Assembly (NCBI RefSeq): GCF_018408575.1
Contig: NZ_AP023418.1
Span: 1 to 64,000, forward strand
Length of the DNA: 64,000 nucleotides
Source of the DNA: Vescimonas coprocola
Lineage (GTDB): Bacteria > Bacillota > Clostridia > Oscillospirales > Oscillospiraceae
Reading direction: 5' to 3'
The translations under genes and the position numbers were made by a program. Positions 55,086 through 64,000 of this stretch are shown in pieces. Positions within the stretch are counted from its first letter, which is position 1, and every line of letters starts with the position of its first letter. The notes under the pieces are model-generated. The model worked only from the letters and a program-made list of their open reading frames with translations. It was not told the DNA's origin and made no database searches.

Positions 55086-55475
55086 TCACAGCCACGTCTC
55101 GTCGAAGCCATAGGGCAGCAGCTCCTTCAGGGCGAAGTGCTTGGCCTCCCCCTTGCCGTTGAGGCAGATGACCTCCATCTGGGGGGCGAACTCCTGCATC
55201 ACCTGCCGGCAGGAGCCGCAGGGGACGCAGTAGTCCTCGCTCTTCCCGGCAATGACGATGCGTTTGAAATCCCGATGGCCCTCGCTGATGGCCTTGAAGA
55301 TGGCGGTGCGTTCGGCACAGATGGTGAGGCCGTAGGCGGCGTTTTCAATGTTGCAGCCGGTGAACACCGTGCCATCGCTGCACTCCAGCGCCGCACCCAC
55401 GGGAAAATGGGAATAGGGGCTGTAAGAACGGTCCAGCATGGCAATGGCGGCCCGGCACAGTTCCTGTTCTGTCAT
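55086..55475 (-). CDS. cdd: Cytidine deaminase
   Basis: 129-aa zinc enzyme converting cytidine to uridine. Zinc/catalytic motif CAERTAIFKA near residue 52 and PCGSCRQVMQEF near 86 present; length is that of the tetrameric form. ATG at 55475 with AAAGGAGG upstream. Pyrimidine salvage. Confidence 0.95.
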   Translation of the reverse strand: MTEQELCRAAIAMLDRSYSPYSHFPVGAALECSDGTVFTGCNIENAAYGLTICAERTAIFKAISEGHRDFKRIVIAGKSEDYCVPCGSCRQVMQEFAPQMEVICLNGKGEAKHFALKELLPYGFDETWL

Positions 55476-55558
55476 GGGATGACCTCCTTTTGCACTTAGG
55501 TGGGAAAGCCCTTTTGGGGCCATTGTAGCGCATTTTGCCCGGCCCGTCAAGGCAGGCC

Positions 55559-56227
55559 TCAGTCCTCCAGCAGCAGGCGCAGTGCATCATCCGTGGGAAG
55601 CTCCAGCTCCGGCACGGCGGCGTTCAGATCCTGTACCTGCTGGGCAGTGAGGGAATAGACACCGTCCTCGTCCGGCTCCAGTCCCTGCTGGGACAGCCAC
55701 TGGCGGGCCTGCTGGGCCAGCTCCGGGTGGCCCGTGAGCACATAGTCCGCCGGGCCGGAGGATTCCTGCCTCTCTGTGCCGCCGGAGGCGAAGGTCAGAC
55801 CGCCGTCAGAGGGGGTGACCTCATCGGTGAAAGTATCCTCGTTGGCGCCCACAGAGTTGTTGGCGGAGGAATCCGGCAAAATACCGCTGAAGGGAGAGTC
55901 GCTGCCCTTCTCCACCTGATAGCGTACCAGATAGACGCCCAGCACCACCACAAGACACGCCGCCATGCCCATGACGGCCCGCAGCCACGGCGACCGCCGT
56001 CGATGCTGGGGCGTGGCGTGGACACGGTTCATGATATCCGGAAGCAGGTCATCCAGGACGGGATCGGTATCGGCCCGCAGGGCCTGCTCCATGGCCAGCA
56101 GCTGCCGGTAGTAGCTGCGGCAGCCGGGACAATCCCGCAGATGGGCGAGTACGGCGTCTTGTTCCGGGCCGACCAGCTCCCCGTCCAGCAGGGCCTCGAT
56201 CTGTTCCTGATTGCAGTGCATACTCAC
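55559..56227 (-). CDS. Anti-sigma factor with zinc-finger (zf-HC2) domain
   Basis: 222 aa. N-terminal zinc-binding HLRDCPGC motif near residue 30, one membrane helix (about 85-107, AVMGMAACLVVVLGVYLV), and an extracytoplasmic domain of about 110 residues. It overlaps the sigma gene by four bases, the normal pairing. Expected to hold the sigma factor inactive at the membrane until a signal reaches its outer domain. Confidence 0.85.
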   Translation of the reverse strand: MSMHCNQEQIEALLDGELVGPEQDAVLAHLRDCPGCRSYYRQLLAMEQALRADTDPVLDDLLPDIMNRVHATPQHRRRSPWLRAVMGMAACLVVVLGVYLVRYQVEKGSDSPFSGILPDSSANNSVGANEDTFTDEVTPSDGGLTFASGGTERQESSGPADYVLTGHPELAQQARQWLSQQGLEPDEDGVYSLTAQQVQDLNAAVPELELPTDDALRLLLED

Positions 56228-56805
56228 CCCTCCTTTCCATTTGGTAAGACGGCAGAGTCGGGAAAGAAGTTCCCCTGCCGCAGGAGAATTTCACGCAGCT
56301 GGCGGCGGGCACGGCTGATGCGGGATTTCACCGTGCCGCTCTCCAGTGACAGGGCCTGTGCGATCTCGTCGTAGCTCAGCTGCTGTACCACCCGCAGCAG
56401 CAGCACCTGCCGGTGTTCCGGTGACAGCTGATCCAGCGCCCTTTGCAGGGCCTCCTGCTGCTCTCTCTGCTCCGCCAGAAGCTCCGGCTGCTGGGGAGCC
56501 GACCGCTCCGGGGCCTCCTCCAGCGGGAGGTTCCCCAGATGGTGCTTTTCCCGGCGCAGGAAGTCGATGGCGGCATTGGTGGTAAGCCGGTACAGCCATG
56601 AGGAGAAGCGGCTGTCGCCCCGGAAAGCTGGCAGGCCACGCCATGCCGCCAGAAAGGCGTCCTGCGTCACCTCACGGGCATCCTCGGCGCTGCCGCACAT
56701 CCGCAGTGCCAGCCGGTACACCGGCCCTTCGTAGGCCACCACCAGCTGCTCGAAGGCGTCTGCGTCACCGTGTCTGGCACGGGCGATCCACTGCTGCTCG
56801 GTCAT
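56224..56805 (-). CDS. ECF-type RNA polymerase sigma factor
   Basis: 193 aa: sigma-2 (about 10-80, [13 protein letters not shown] and [14 protein letters not shown]-type) and sigma-4 (about 125-180, [26 protein letters not shown]). Overlaps dusB upstream and the anti-sigma gene downstream by four bases each. Target promoters unknown. Confidence 0.92.
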   Translation of the reverse strand: MTEQQWIARARHGDADAFEQLVVAYEGPVYRLALRMCGSAEDAREVTQDAFLAAWRGLPAFRGDSRFSSWLYRLTTNAAIDFLRREKHHLGNLPLEEAPERSAPQQPELLAEQREQQEALQRALDQLSPEHRQVLLLRVVQQLSYDEIAQALSLESGTVKSRISRARRQLREILLRQGNFFPDSAVLPNGKEG

Positions 56806-57770
56806 TTCAGGTCCCTCTTGATGCCGGCGGTGATGCGCTCCATATCCTCCAGCGTGTTCATCCGCACGATCTGTTCCTTATAATAGTTGGCGTGGGGAAC
56901 GCCCTTGAGATACCATGCGTACTGCTTCCGGGCCTCCAGCATGGCGATGTGCTCCCCCTTGTCCTCGGCGGCCAGACGGATCTGCCGCACGGCCACATCG
57001 CAGCGCTCCGCCAGCGGCGGCAGCGGCGGGACGGGACGGCCCTCCAGCGCCGCCTGGGCCTGCTGAAAGATCCACGGGTTGCCGAAGCTGCCCCGGCCGA
57101 TCATGGCGGCGTCGGCGCCGGTAAAGTGGAGGATAGCCACGGCATCCTCCGCCGAGAACACGTCGCCGTTGGCGATAACGGGGATGGACACCGCCTGCTT
57201 CACCTGACGGATGGTGACCCAGTCCGCCTGTCCGGCGTACATTTGGGTGCGGGTGCGGCCGTGAACGGCCACCGCCGACACCCCTGCCTGCTCCAGCATC
57301 CGGGCCAGCTCCACGGCATTGATGCTGCCCTTGTCCCAGCCCCGGCGCATTTTCACCGTCACCGGCACCGGGCAGGCCTTCACCACCGCCTCGGCAATGC
57401 GTGCGGCCTTCTCCGGGTCCTTCATCAGGGCGGAGCCGTCACCGTTGGAGACCACCTTGCCCACGGGACAGCCCATGTTGATGTCGATGAAATCGGCGCC
57501 GGACAGCTCGGCGGCCATGCAGGCGGCTTCCGCCATGCAGGCGGCGTCGCTGCCGAAGATCTGCACCCCGGCAGGATGCTCCCCCGGCCCCAGACGCAGC
57601 AGACTGCGGGTCTTGCGGTCCTGATAGCACAGGGCCTTGGCGCTGACCATCTCGGTGACGGTAAGCCCTGCCCCCAGCTCCCGGCAGATCTGGCGGAAGG
57701 CCAGATCGGTGACCCCGGCCATAGGGGCCAGGACCAGCCGGGAATCCACATGGATGCGGCCGATGTTCAT
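56802..57770 (-). CDS. dusB: tRNA-dihydrouridine synthase
   Basis: 322-aa FMN enzyme reducing uridines in tRNA D-loops. [11 protein letters not shown] start, catalytic Cys in NMGCPVGKV near residue 100, KMRRGWD near 140, [10 protein letters not shown] near 170. Start ATG at 57770 with AGGAGAC upstream. First of a dusB-sigma-anti-sigma run with overlapping ends. Confidence 0.94.
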   Translation of the reverse strand: MNIGRIHVDSRLVLAPMAGVTDLAFRQICRELGAGLTVTEMVSAKALCYQDRKTRSLLRLGPGEHPAGVQIFGSDAACMAEAACMAAELSGADFIDINMGCPVGKVVSNGDGSALMKDPEKAARIAEAVVKACPVPVTVKMRRGWDKGSINAVELARMLEQAGVSAVAVHGRTRTQMYAGQADWVTIRQVKQAVSIPVIANGDVFSAEDAVAILHFTGADAAMIGRGSFGNPWIFQQAQAALEGRPVPPLPPLAERCDVAVRQIRLAAEDKGEHIAMLEARKQYAWYLKGVPHANYYKEQIVRMNTLEDMERITAGIKRDLK

Positions 57771-57849
57771 GGTGTCTCCTCGCTTTCGGGTGATATTGCT
57801 CCCCAGTATAGCACATGGCGGGAAAAAAGAAAAGACGGGGAAAAAGAAA

Positions 57850-57876
57850 CCGGAGGGGAGCACCGCTCCCCTCCGG
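57850..57876 (-). terminator. Terminator of the dCMP deaminase gene
   Basis: 12-base perfect arms (57850-57861, 57865-57876) followed on the minus strand by TTTCTTTTT. The hairpin overlaps nothing coding; the deaminase stop is at 57883. Confidence 0.85.
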
Positions 57877-57882
57877 CAGGTG

Positions 57883-58368
57883 TCATATTTTTTCCGGCAG
57901 AGCCAGATCGTCGGTGCGGACCCATTCTTCCACGTCCACCACGGTGAACTCCTCCGGCGTCCGGCGGATCACCACACGGGCCAGCCCCGCATTGATGACC
58001 ATGCGGCGGCACATAGGGCAGGAGGTGGCGTCCGTCAGCAGCTCTCCGGTCTGGGCATTGCGGCCCACCAGATACAGCGTACCGCCCACCATGTCCCGGC
58101 GGCTGGCGGAGATGATGGCGTTGGCCTCGGCGTGGACGCTGCGGCACAGCTCATAGCGCTCGCCCCTCGGCACCTGCATGGCCTCCCGTGTGCAAAAGCC
58201 CATGTCCACGCAGTTTTTCCGCCCACGGGGGGAGCCGTTGTAGCCGGTGGAAATGATCTCGTCGTTCTTGACGATGATGGCGCCGTAGACCCGGCGCAGA
58301 CAGGTGGCACGCTCCAGAACGGTCTGGGCGATGTTCAGGTAGTAGTTCTCCTTGCTGATGCGGTTCAT
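57883..58368 (-). CDS. dCMP deaminase family protein (ComEB-like)
   Basis: 161-aa zinc deaminase converting dCMP to d[11 protein letters not shown] near residue 75 and [14 protein letters not shown] near 117 give the zinc ligands. N-terminus [23 protein letters not shown] is family-like. Monocistronic. Supplies dUMP for dTTP synthesis. Confidence 0.92.
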   Translation of the reverse strand: MNRISKENYYLNIAQTVLERATCLRRVYGAIIVKNDEIISTGYNGSPRGRKNCVDMGFCTREAMQVPRGERYELCRSVHAEANAIISASRRDMVGGTLYLVGRNAQTGELLTDATSCPMCRRMVINAGLARVVIRRTPEEFTVVDVEEWVRTDDLALPEKI

Positions 58369-58540
58369 AACTTCCCCTCCTGACGGAATTTTTCCTCATT
58401 ATATCGGATTCCCACCGGCGACGCAAGCATAAAAAATTTACATTTTTTGCCCGCTGCCGCCCCTCGACCGCCATTGACAAACAAAAGTGTGCGGGGGTAT
58501 AATACAAGCACACCCGTGTATATGAAAGGAGATCATGAAC

Positions 58541-58975
58541 ATGGCATTTTTTGAAGAACTGGGCAAGAAGGCACAGGCCGTCGCCGGCGTAGCGGCGGAA
58601 AAGGCCAAGGATCTGGCGGGCGTCGCCTCCGAGAAGGCGAAGAGTGTTTCGGATTCCGCCAAGGCCAGCATGGAGATCATCTCCGAGCAGCGTGAAATGG
58701 AAAAGAATTACCGTGCCATCGGTGAGTGGTTCGTGTCCGAGTATGAGGGCGAGGTCCCCGATGCCGTGAAGGATGTGGTGGCCGCCGTCATCGCCTCTAA
58801 GGAGCGCATCGGTGAGCTGGAGGCCGCCAAGGCTGCCAAGAAGGAAGAGGAGTCCTGCCCCTGCAGCTGCCAGGAGCAGCCCGCCGAGGAGACCCAGCAG
58901 AAGGTCTGCCCCGTGTGCGGCGAGTCCTCCAACGGCAAGTTCTGCCCCAAGTGCGGCGCCCCCATGGGCGAGTAA
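58541..58975 (+). CDS. Small helical protein with C-terminal zinc ribbon
   Basis: 144 aa. Residues 1-60 are repeats of Ala/Lys/Glu/Ser helices (AEKAKDLAGVASEKAKSV), the middle is helical, and the end has CPVCGESSNGKFCPKCGAP, a zinc ribbon. No membrane segment. ATG 58541 is chosen over 58535 because AAGGAG then has 9-base spacing. Not recognised beyond the ribbon; LEA-like repeats suggest a stress or scaffold role (inference). Confidence 0.75.
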   Translation: MAFFEELGKKAQAVAGVAAEKAKDLAGVASEKAKSVSDSAKASMEIISEQREMEKNYRAIGEWFVSEYEGEVPDAVKDVVAAVIASKERIGELEAAKAAKKEEESCPCSCQEQPAEETQQKVCPVCGESSNGKFCPKCGAPMGE

Positions 58976-58988
58976 GCTCTGTACCTGA

Positions 58989-59030
58989 AACCGCCCCCGC
59001 AGGTCGTGACCTGCGGGGGCGGTTATTTTT
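58989..59030 (+). terminator. Terminator of the zinc-ribbon gene
   Basis: 17-base perfect arms (58989-59005, 59008-59024), followed by ATTTTT. Confidence 0.92.
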
Positions 59031-59045
59031 CTGGAAGACTATCCC

Positions 59046-60170
59046 TTACTTCTTGATCTCACCGTTGGCGGCGGCGGTCAGATAGGCATTGATGAAGCCG
59101 TCGATATCGCCGTCCATGACGGCTTGAATGTTGCCCATTTCATAGCCGGTGCGGGTGTCCTTGGCCAGCGTGTAGGGCATGAACACATAGGAGCGGATCT
59201 GGCTGCCCCACTCGATCTTCATCTGTACGCCCTTGAGGTCGCTGATCTTCTCGGCGTGCTGCTGCAGCTTCAGCTCCGCCAGCTTGGCCCGCAGCATCTT
59301 CATGGCGTTGTCCCGGTTCTGGAACTGGCTGCGCTCCGTCTGGCAGAACACCACGATGCCCGTGGGCAGGTGGGTCAGGCGGACGGCGGAGGAGGTCTTG
59401 TTGATGTGCTGACCGCCTGCACCGCTGGAGCGGCAGGCCTGCATCTCGATGTCCTCCGGGCGGATCTCGATCTCGCTGTCGTCGTCCAGCTCCGGCATGA
59501 CCTCCAGCGCAGCGAAGCTGGTCTGGCGTCGGGCGTTGGCATCGAAGGGAGAAACACGCACCAGACGGTGAACGCCGTTCTCACTCTTCAGATAGCCGTA
59601 GGCATTCTCCCCCTCGATGAGGATGGTGGCGGATTTGATGCCCGCCTCATCGCCGGCCTCGTAGTCCATGAGCTGATAGGTGTAGCCGTGGCGCTCCGCC
59701 CAGCGGGTATACATCCGATAGAGCATCTCCGTCCAGTCCTGGGCCTCGGTGCCGCCTGCTCCGGCGTGGAAGGTGAGGATGGCGTTGTTGGCGTCGTACT
59801 CGCCGGACAGCAGCGCCGCCAGACGGCGCTCGTTGATCTCCTTTTCCAGCGTCTCATAGCCGGAGGTCACCTCCGGCAGCTGGGAGGCGTCGTCCTCCTC
59901 CTGTGCCATTTCGCACAGGGTCAGGGTGTCCTCCCAGTCGGACACCAGTCGGTCGTGCTTCTTGACCTTGCTCTCCAGCCGCTTGATCTGCTGGGAGACC
60001 TTCTGGCTGCGCTCCACGTCGCTCCAAAAGCCCTCCTGCTCCGTCTCCTTCTGAAGCTGCGCCAGCTCCTCACGGGCCTTAGGAATGGCCAGAGCCTTCT
60101 CCAGCTCCTGAAGGGTCGGTTCCAGCGCCTGAAGCTTCTGCTTATATTCGTCGTATTCAATGACTGCCAT
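59046..60170 (-). CDS. prfB: Peptide chain release factor 2
   Basis: 374-aa factor releasing proteins at UGA and UAA. The stop-reading SPF motif (VSPFDANA, near residue 208) and catalytic GGQ (SSGAGGQHINKT, near 250) are intact. The gene is one uninterrupted frame, without the programmed +1 frameshift found in many bacteria. It competes with SelB at the UGA codons of grdA and grdB. Confidence 0.96.
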   Translation of the reverse strand: MAVIEYDEYKQKLQALEPTLQELEKALAIPKAREELAQLQKETEQEGFWSDVERSQKVSQQIKRLESKVKKHDRLVSDWEDTLTLCEMAQEEDDASQLPEVTSGYETLEKEINERRLAALLSGEYDANNAILTFHAGAGGTEAQDWTEMLYRMYTRWAERHGYTYQLMDYEAGDEAGIKSATILIEGENAYGYLKSENGVHRLVRVSPFDANARRQTSFAALEVMPELDDDSEIEIRPEDIEMQACRSSGAGGQHINKTSSAVRLTHLPTGIVVFCQTERSQFQNRDNAMKMLRAKLAELKLQQHAEKISDLKGVQMKIEWGSQIRSYVFMPYTLAKDTRTGYEMGNIQAVMDGDIDGFINAYLTAAANGEIKK

Positions 60171-60268
60171 AGGGTCGTCTCCTTCTTGTGTCAGATTTCC
60201 TTAGCCTTACTATTATATCCGAAAGAGGACAGGCTGTAAAGGGGAGGCGCGGGGAAAGTTTGCAAAAA

Positions 60269-60298
60269 CCAGCCGCAGAGGGAAGGCTCTGCGGCTGG
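60269..60298 (-). terminator. Terminator of the GntR/UTRA gene
   Basis: 12-base perfect arms (60269-60280, 60287-60298), minus-strand tail GTTTTTGC. Confidence 0.8.
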
Positions 60299-60314
60299 GG
60301 GCGTTTTCAGGGCT

Positions 60315-61091
60315 TCAGTCGATGATGCGGGAGAAGGTCATGCCGCTCTTCTGCATATGCACATCCAGCCGCACCCGGTCGCCCCGGATATAGCTGCGGG
60401 TGTACTCATAGACCCGGCCGTCCTCGGTCTTGGTGCGGCGCTGATGATAGAAGGCACAGCTGCCCGGCTCCACGCTGAGGAGATTGGCACGGGGCGCATC
60501 CAGCATCACCGCCTCATAGGTATCCTCAGCGGAGAAGGGGGTGATGCCCACATGGTACAGCAGGCTGTAAAAGCTGTGGGTCTGCACCATCTCACGGGTG
60601 AGGTTGGGGTAGATAAACTGGGGATAGTAGGACGTCTCCAGAATCAGGGGCTCACCGTCCACATTGCGGACACGGGTGAAGCAGTAGACCGACGTCCCCT
60701 CCCGCAGCTCCATCTTCTCGCAGATGGCCCGTGTAGGGACGATAACGCCGAAGTCCACCAGTGTGGAGGAGGGGGTCTTGCCCAGGGAGGAGACCTCAGT
60801 GGTGAAGGAATAGCGCACGCCCCGGCGGTTGGTGTTGGGGTCGGCCACAAAAGTACCCTTGCCCCGCTTGCGGACCACGAGGCCCTCATCCTCCAGCTCA
60901 CCGATGGCCTGACGGACGGTGTTGCGGCTGACATTCAGCGCCCGGCAAAGCTCCGCCTCGGAGGGCAGCAGATCGCCGATGGCCAGTGCGCCGGAGGAGA
61001 TGCTGCGCTTGATGATGCCCACCAGCTGGGCATAGAGAGGGATATCACTGCTCAGAGACAGGGATTCACTGAGAATAGTATTGGGTTCCAT
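60315..61091 (-). CDS. GntR-family regulator with UTRA domain (HutC type)
   Basis: 258 aa: winged HTH (about 15-85, LPSEAELCRALNVSRNTVRQAI) and a UTRA effector domain (about 105-250, ending GDRVRLDVHMQK). Members sense sugars, phosphosugars or amino-acid derivatives. ATG at 61091 with AAAGGAACC upstream. No obvious target operon lies next to it, so what it controls is unknown; the 189 bases upstream hold its promoter and nothing else I can name. Confidence 0.9.
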   Translation of the reverse strand: MEPNTILSESLSLSSDIPLYAQLVGIIKRSISSGALAIGDLLPSEAELCRALNVSRNTVRQAIGELEDEGLVVRKRGKGTFVADPNTNRRGVRYSFTTEVSSLGKTPSSTLVDFGVIVPTRAICEKMELREGTSVYCFTRVRNVDGEPLILETSYYPQFIYPNLTREMVQTHSFYSLLYHVGITPFSAEDTYEAVMLDAPRANLLSVEPGSCAFYHQRRTKTEDGRVYEYTRSYIRGDRVRLDVHMQKSGMTFSRIID

Positions 61092-61280
61092 GAAAAAACG
61101 GTTCCTTTCATATGGGTTCTCCCGTTTGTATTGCATATGTTCGGGATGTTCTGATTGTACCATATACATTTTGGAAAAGATACCATCTAAAGAGACAAAA
61201 AAGGCGACGTTTAGCGAGAAGATTCAGCAAAGCGACGAAAACAAGCGAAACAACAACCAAGTAGAATGTGGGAAATTCAT

Positions 61281-61721
61281 TTATCGGAGATTTCGGAAGA
61301 AATCCGTCAGCACCCGGCGGCAGTCCTCCGCCAGCACCCCGCCTACCAACGCCGGTGGGTGGGGGAAGTCCTCCATGAACAGGTTCAGCACCCCGCCGCA
61401 GGCACCCATCTCCCGATCCCGTGCGCCGTAATAGACCCGTGGAATGCGGGCGTTGAGGATGGCCCCGGCGCACATGGGACAGGGCTCCAGCGTCACATAG
61501 AGGGTGCAGTCGTCCAGCCGCCAGGTGCCAAGGACCTCGTTGGCCTGCCGGATGGCCTCCATTTCAGCGTGGGAGGAGGTGTGCTGCTTCTCCTCCCGGC
61601 GGTTGCGGCCCCGGCCCACGATCTGCCCCTCCCGGACGATGACGCAGCCCACCGGTACCTCGCCGTGGGCGGCGGCCTCCTGAGCCAGCGCCAGCGCCTG
61701 ACGCATATATTCCTCGTGCAT
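61281..61721 (-). CDS. tadA: tRNA-specific adenosine deaminase
   Basis: 146-aa zinc enzyme making inosine at position 34 of tRNA-Arg(ACG). HAEMEAI near residue 57 and PCPMCAGAIL near 86 supply catalytic Glu and zinc ligands. ATG at 61721 with AGGAGGTG upstream. Length and sequence are typical. Confidence 0.95.
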   Translation of the reverse strand: MHEEYMRQALALAQEAAAHGEVPVGCVIVREGQIVGRGRNRREEKQHTSSHAEMEAIRQANEVLGTWRLDDCTLYVTLEPCPMCAGAILNARIPRVYYGARDREMGACGGVLNLFMEDFPHPPALVGGVLAEDCRRVLTDFFRNLR

Positions 61722-61819
61722 GGCACACCTCCTGAAAATTTCGGCTTGTCCCACGGCTAAAGTCCGGCATATCCGGATAAAATATCCGTACAATGAAAGG
61801 GAACGGGGAGGACTTGGAC

Positions 61820-62098
61820 ATGGGAAAAAAGGTGGAGCATCCGCTGGATATCCTGCGGGAGGAATTGCAGCAGACCAATGTGGCGCTGAAGTGCGCCTAC
61901 GATAAGTTCAACTATGTCACGGAGCCGGAGCTGATAGAGGCCAGCATCTACGAGATCAGCGCACTGAAGGCCCGATACAGCTACCTGCTGCGGTGCATCA
62001 AGGAACAGGAACCGGCGGCCCGCTCCGGGGGCCGGACGGTATCACCCGCCGCCGTGGCGGCCTCCGCCGGGAAGGGAGGGCCTGTATGTCCGGTATAG
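61820..62098 (+). CDS. DUF2508-like (YaaL) protein
   Basis: 92-aa soluble protein: HPLDILREELQQTNVALKCAYDKF and EASIYEISALKARYSYLLR are two helices typical of the DUF2508/YaaL family, found before bofA in spore-formers. Function unknown. ATG at 61820 with GGGGAGGAC upstream. The last 13 bases overlap bofA. Confidence 0.82.
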   Translation: MGKKVEHPLDILREELQQTNVALKCAYDKFNYVTEPELIEASIYEISALKARYSYLLRCIKEQEPAARSGGRTVSPAAVAASAGKGGPVCPV

Positions 62099-62352
62099 AG
62101 ATCGGCGCACTGTGCGTGGTGGGGGCGTTTTTACTGTTCGCCGCCGTGCGTCTGTTCCGGGGGCCGGTGAAGCTGGCCCTGCGGGTGCTGGTGAACTCGG
62201 CGCTGGGCTTCGGGGCGGTGTGGCTGCTGAACCTCACCGCCGCCGTCACCGGCATCCGGCTGGGACTTAACGTGTTCAACGCCCTCTTCATCGGGGTGCT
62301 GGGTGTTCCCGGCTTCGGCCTGCTGTTGCTGCTGCAATGGGTGCTGGCGTGA
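62086..62352 (+). CDS. bofA: Pro-sigma-K processing inhibitor BofA
   Basis: 88-aa membrane protein with three hydrophobic helices; the RVLVNSALGFGAVWLLN and GLNVFNALFIGVLGVPGFGLLLLLQ blocks are BofA signatures. In Bacillus it holds the SpoIVFB protease inactive until late sporulation. GAAGGGAGG upstream of ATG 62086. Confidence 0.9.
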   Translation: MSGIEIGALCVVGAFLLFAAVRLFRGPVKLALRVLVNSALGFGAVWLLNLTAAVTGIRLGLNVFNALFIGVLGVPGFGLLLLLQWVLA

Positions 62353-62405
62353 CAAAACGACAGGATATTACATATTATCTGCAAGATAGAAATGGAAATC
62401 GCCGG

Positions 62406-63131
62406 TCAGCGCTCCTGCTGCTCCAGATTCCAGCCATAGAGAGGGTAGCGCTGGAGACTGCCGAAAAGCTTCTGCTTGATGTCGGGATAGCGCCCCTCCA
62501 GCTGATGGATCAGATCCTTCACCTCCTGTCGGCGGGTGGAGCCGTTGGCAGGACAGGGGTTGTGGACCACCGGCAGGCGGAGCCGCTCCACCGTGCGGCG
62601 GATGTCATCCTCCCGGCAGTACAGCAGTGGGCGGATCTGGGTGATGCCCGTGCGGTCCAGATACGTCACCGGCTGGAAGCAGCCGATGCGCCCCTCAAAC
62701 AGCAGATTCATCAGCAGCGTTTCGATGGCATCGTCGTAGTGATGACCCAGTGCGATCTTGTGGATCCCCCGCTCCGTCAGCGCTGTGTTCAGGCTGCCCC
62801 GCCGCAGCTTGGCGCAGAGGGAGCAGGGGTTCTTTTCTTTGCGCTCTTCAAACACGATCTGGTATACCGGCACATGGATGCGGGTGTAAGGGACCTCCAG
62901 CTCCCGGCACAGCTCCGCCACGGCGTCAAAGCTCATGCCCGGCGTGCCGGTCTCCAGCGTGATGGCCTCCACCTGAAAGGGGAGGGGGTAGAAGTCCCGC
63001 AGCCGGGCCAGAGCCGTCAGGGTCAGCAGGCTGTCCTTGCCGCCGGAGACGCCCACGGCCACCTTGTCCCCGGCCTCGATCATGTGATAGTCCTCCACGC
63101 AGCGGCGGACCTGTCCTAAAATATGCTGCAT
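62406..63131 (-). CDS. TtcA-like PP-loop tRNA-thiolation ATPase
   Basis: 241 aa: SGGKDS PP-loop near residue 30, CSLC near 102 and a third cysteine in NPCPANG near 195, as in TtcA proteins that bind an iron-sulfur cluster and thiolate C32 of tRNA. Convergent with bofA. Substrate position is inferred from the family. Confidence 0.88.
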   Translation of the reverse strand: MQHILGQVRRCVEDYHMIEAGDKVAVGVSGGKDSLLTLTALARLRDFYPLPFQVEAITLETGTPGMSFDAVAELCRELEVPYTRIHVPVYQIVFEERKEKNPCSLCAKLRRGSLNTALTERGIHKIALGHHYDDAIETLLMNLLFEGRIGCFQPVTYLDRTGITQIRPLLYCREDDIRRTVERLRLPVVHNPCPANGSTRRQEVKDLIHQLEGRYPDIKQKLFGSLQRYPLYGWNLEQQER

Positions 63132-63232
63132 ATGCTGCCTCCGGGAAATGAAATTGCGTTTTTAGAAAACGGGAGATAAACAGAGAAAACAAGAGATAAT
63201 CGCAGATGTTCTAATGGTAAATTAAAACGCTG

Positions 63233-63261
63233 TTGACATTTTTGCGGGGGTGTGCTATAAA
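63233..63261 (+). promoter_or_regulatory. Promoter of rplM-rpsI
   Basis: TTGACA (63233-63238), 17-base spacer, TATAAA (63256-63261). Confidence 0.85.
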
Positions 63262-63278
63262 TATCCTTGCGCTGTTTG

Positions 63279-63313
63279 CGTGTTTTCTCTCCCCATGATA
63301 GCAAGGGAGCACG
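63279..63313 (+). promoter_or_regulatory. L13 leader-like hairpin upstream of rplM
   Basis: CGTG (63279-63282)/CACG (63310-63313) and CTCCC (63289-63293)/GGGAG (63305-63309) enclose CATGATAGCAA. Resembles the Firmicute L13 mRNA leader, through which L13 represses its own operon. Confidence 0.5.
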
Positions 63314-63355
63314 GAAAAGTAAAGCAATACATTATATAAATTGGAGGAAATCACC

Positions 63356-63781
63356 ATGTCCACTTATATGGAAAAAAAGGGCAATGTTGTCCGCAAGTGG
63401 TACGTCGTGGATGCCGCCGGTAAGCCCCTGGGCAAGACCGCCGTCATCGTCGCTGACCTGCTGCGTGGTAAGGGCAAGCCCACCTACACTCCCCATGCCG
63501 ACTGCGGTGACAACGTCATCGTCATCAACGCCGGCAAGGCCGTCCTCACCGGCAACAAGATGGAGCAGAAGTACTACCGCACCCACTCCGGCTGGGTGGG
63601 CGGCCTGAAGGAGACCAAGTATCGCCTGCTGATGCAGGAGAAGCCTGAGGTCGCCGTGCGTGTGGCCGTGCGTGGCATGATGCCCCGCAACATCGTCACC
63701 AAGGACTCCCTGAAGCGTCTGCACATCTACGCCGGCGAGCAGCATGAGCATCAGGCTCAGAAGCCCGAGCTGGTCAAGTAA
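63356..63781 (+). CDS. rplM: 50S ribosomal protein L13
   Basis: 141 aa; [15 protein letters not shown] near the start and VRGMMPRN near residue 108 are L13 signatures. TTGGAGGAA upstream of ATG 63356. Operon with rpsI. Confidence 0.97.
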   Translation: MSTYMEKKGNVVRKWYVVDAAGKPLGKTAVIVADLLRGKGKPTYTPHADCGDNVIVINAGKAVLTGNKMEQKYYRTHSGWVGGLKETKYRLLMQEKPEVAVRVAVRGMMPRNIVTKDSLKRLHIYAGEQHEHQAQKPELVK

Positions 63782-63795
63782 GGAGGAAAAAGAGA

Positions 63796-64000
63796 ATGTA
63801 TCAGTCTAAGAATCCCTATATGTACGGCACCGGCCGTCGTAAGTCCTCCGTGGCCCGTGTGCATCTGTTCCCCAACGGCACCGGCTCCATCACCATCAAC
63901 GGCCGTGATATCGACGATTACTTCGGTCTGGAGACCCTGAAGATGGTGGTTCGCCAGCCCCTGAACACCACCGGCACTCTGGGCAAGGTGGATATCGTGG
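63796..64000 (+). CDS. rpsI: 30S ribosomal protein S9, cut by window edge
   Basis: First 68 codons of S9: [19 protein letters not shown] is diagnostic. Starts 14 bases after rplM, with AGGAGG upstream. The remainder lies beyond the right end. Confidence 0.96.
   Translation, partial: MYQSKNPYMYGTGRRKSSVARVHLFPNGTGSITINGRDIDDYFGLETLKMVVRQPLNTTGTLGKVDIV

Noticed and set aside
59046-60170. Programmed frameshift in prfB
   Set aside because: The frame is continuous from a good start codon; no early in-frame UGA is present.

Overview
The window reads as chromosome of a GC-rich (about 60%), spore-forming, strictly anaerobic Firmicute of the Oscillospiraceae type (Dysosmobacter/Oscillibacter/Flavonifractor-like). 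The grounds are the Stickland glycine reductase genes, a complete selenocysteine insertion set except selD, sporulation genes (spoVB, yabP, yabQ, bofA), CIRCE control of groESL, and the protein sequences themselves. The genus is inference only.

Positions 1-25,500 form an amino-acid fermentation island. Two near-identical nhaC-ald units (antiporter plus alanine dehydrogenase, minus strand) flank a plus-strand aspartate/glutamate-racemase-like gene. The first unit runs off the window edge and its ald is broken by one extra G. Two paralogous GntR/FCD regulators bracket a DMT permease. Then come a second DMT permease overlapping selA, selB, tRNA-Sec, grdX, grdE-grdB-trxB-trxA-grdA and grdC-grdD. 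grdB and grdA each contain an in-frame UGA to be read as selenocysteine. Chemically this is one circuit: alanine is oxidised by Ald, glycine is reduced to acetyl phosphate by glycine reductase, and SelA/SelB/tRNA-Sec supply its selenocysteine. The palindrome TGTATACA occurs exactly seven times in the window by my reading. All seven are intergenic and all lie in this island, in front of ald, the racemase, one gntR, tRNA-Sec, grdE and grdC, with a one-mismatch copy at the permease-selA-selB promoter. I read this as a shared regulon.

Positions 23,300-40,400 hold a 40-aa peptide gene, cardiolipin synthase, groESL with a palindromic repeat between the two genes, a lipid kinase, an RNA methyltransferase, a YtrA-like GntR/ABC operon with unknown partners, nfeD/SPFH, hpf, and a two-gene unit. 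That unit pairs a radical SAM/SPASM enzyme with a membrane protein ending in a glycine-rich, alternating Cys-Ala tail, and is the best candidate here for an undescribed modification system.

Positions 40,500-52,500 are a long minus-strand run: recJ, relA, dtd, a metallo-hydrolase, hemZ, spoVB, mazG, hup, rqcP, yabP, yabQ (frameshifted in a G tract), divIC and yabR. This is the conserved sporulation/division cluster of Firmicutes with hup inserted.

Positions 52,600-64,000 carry housekeeping genes: an E2-like acyltransferase fold lacking its catalytic motif, a CysE-like acetyltransferase, feoA, cdd, an ECF sigma/anti-sigma pair with dusB, dCMP deaminase, prfB, a GntR/UTRA regulator, tadA, a DUF2508-like gene, bofA, a TtcA-like gene, and rplM-rpsI running off the right edge. 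I saw no rRNA operon, CRISPR array, prophage or intact insertion sequence.
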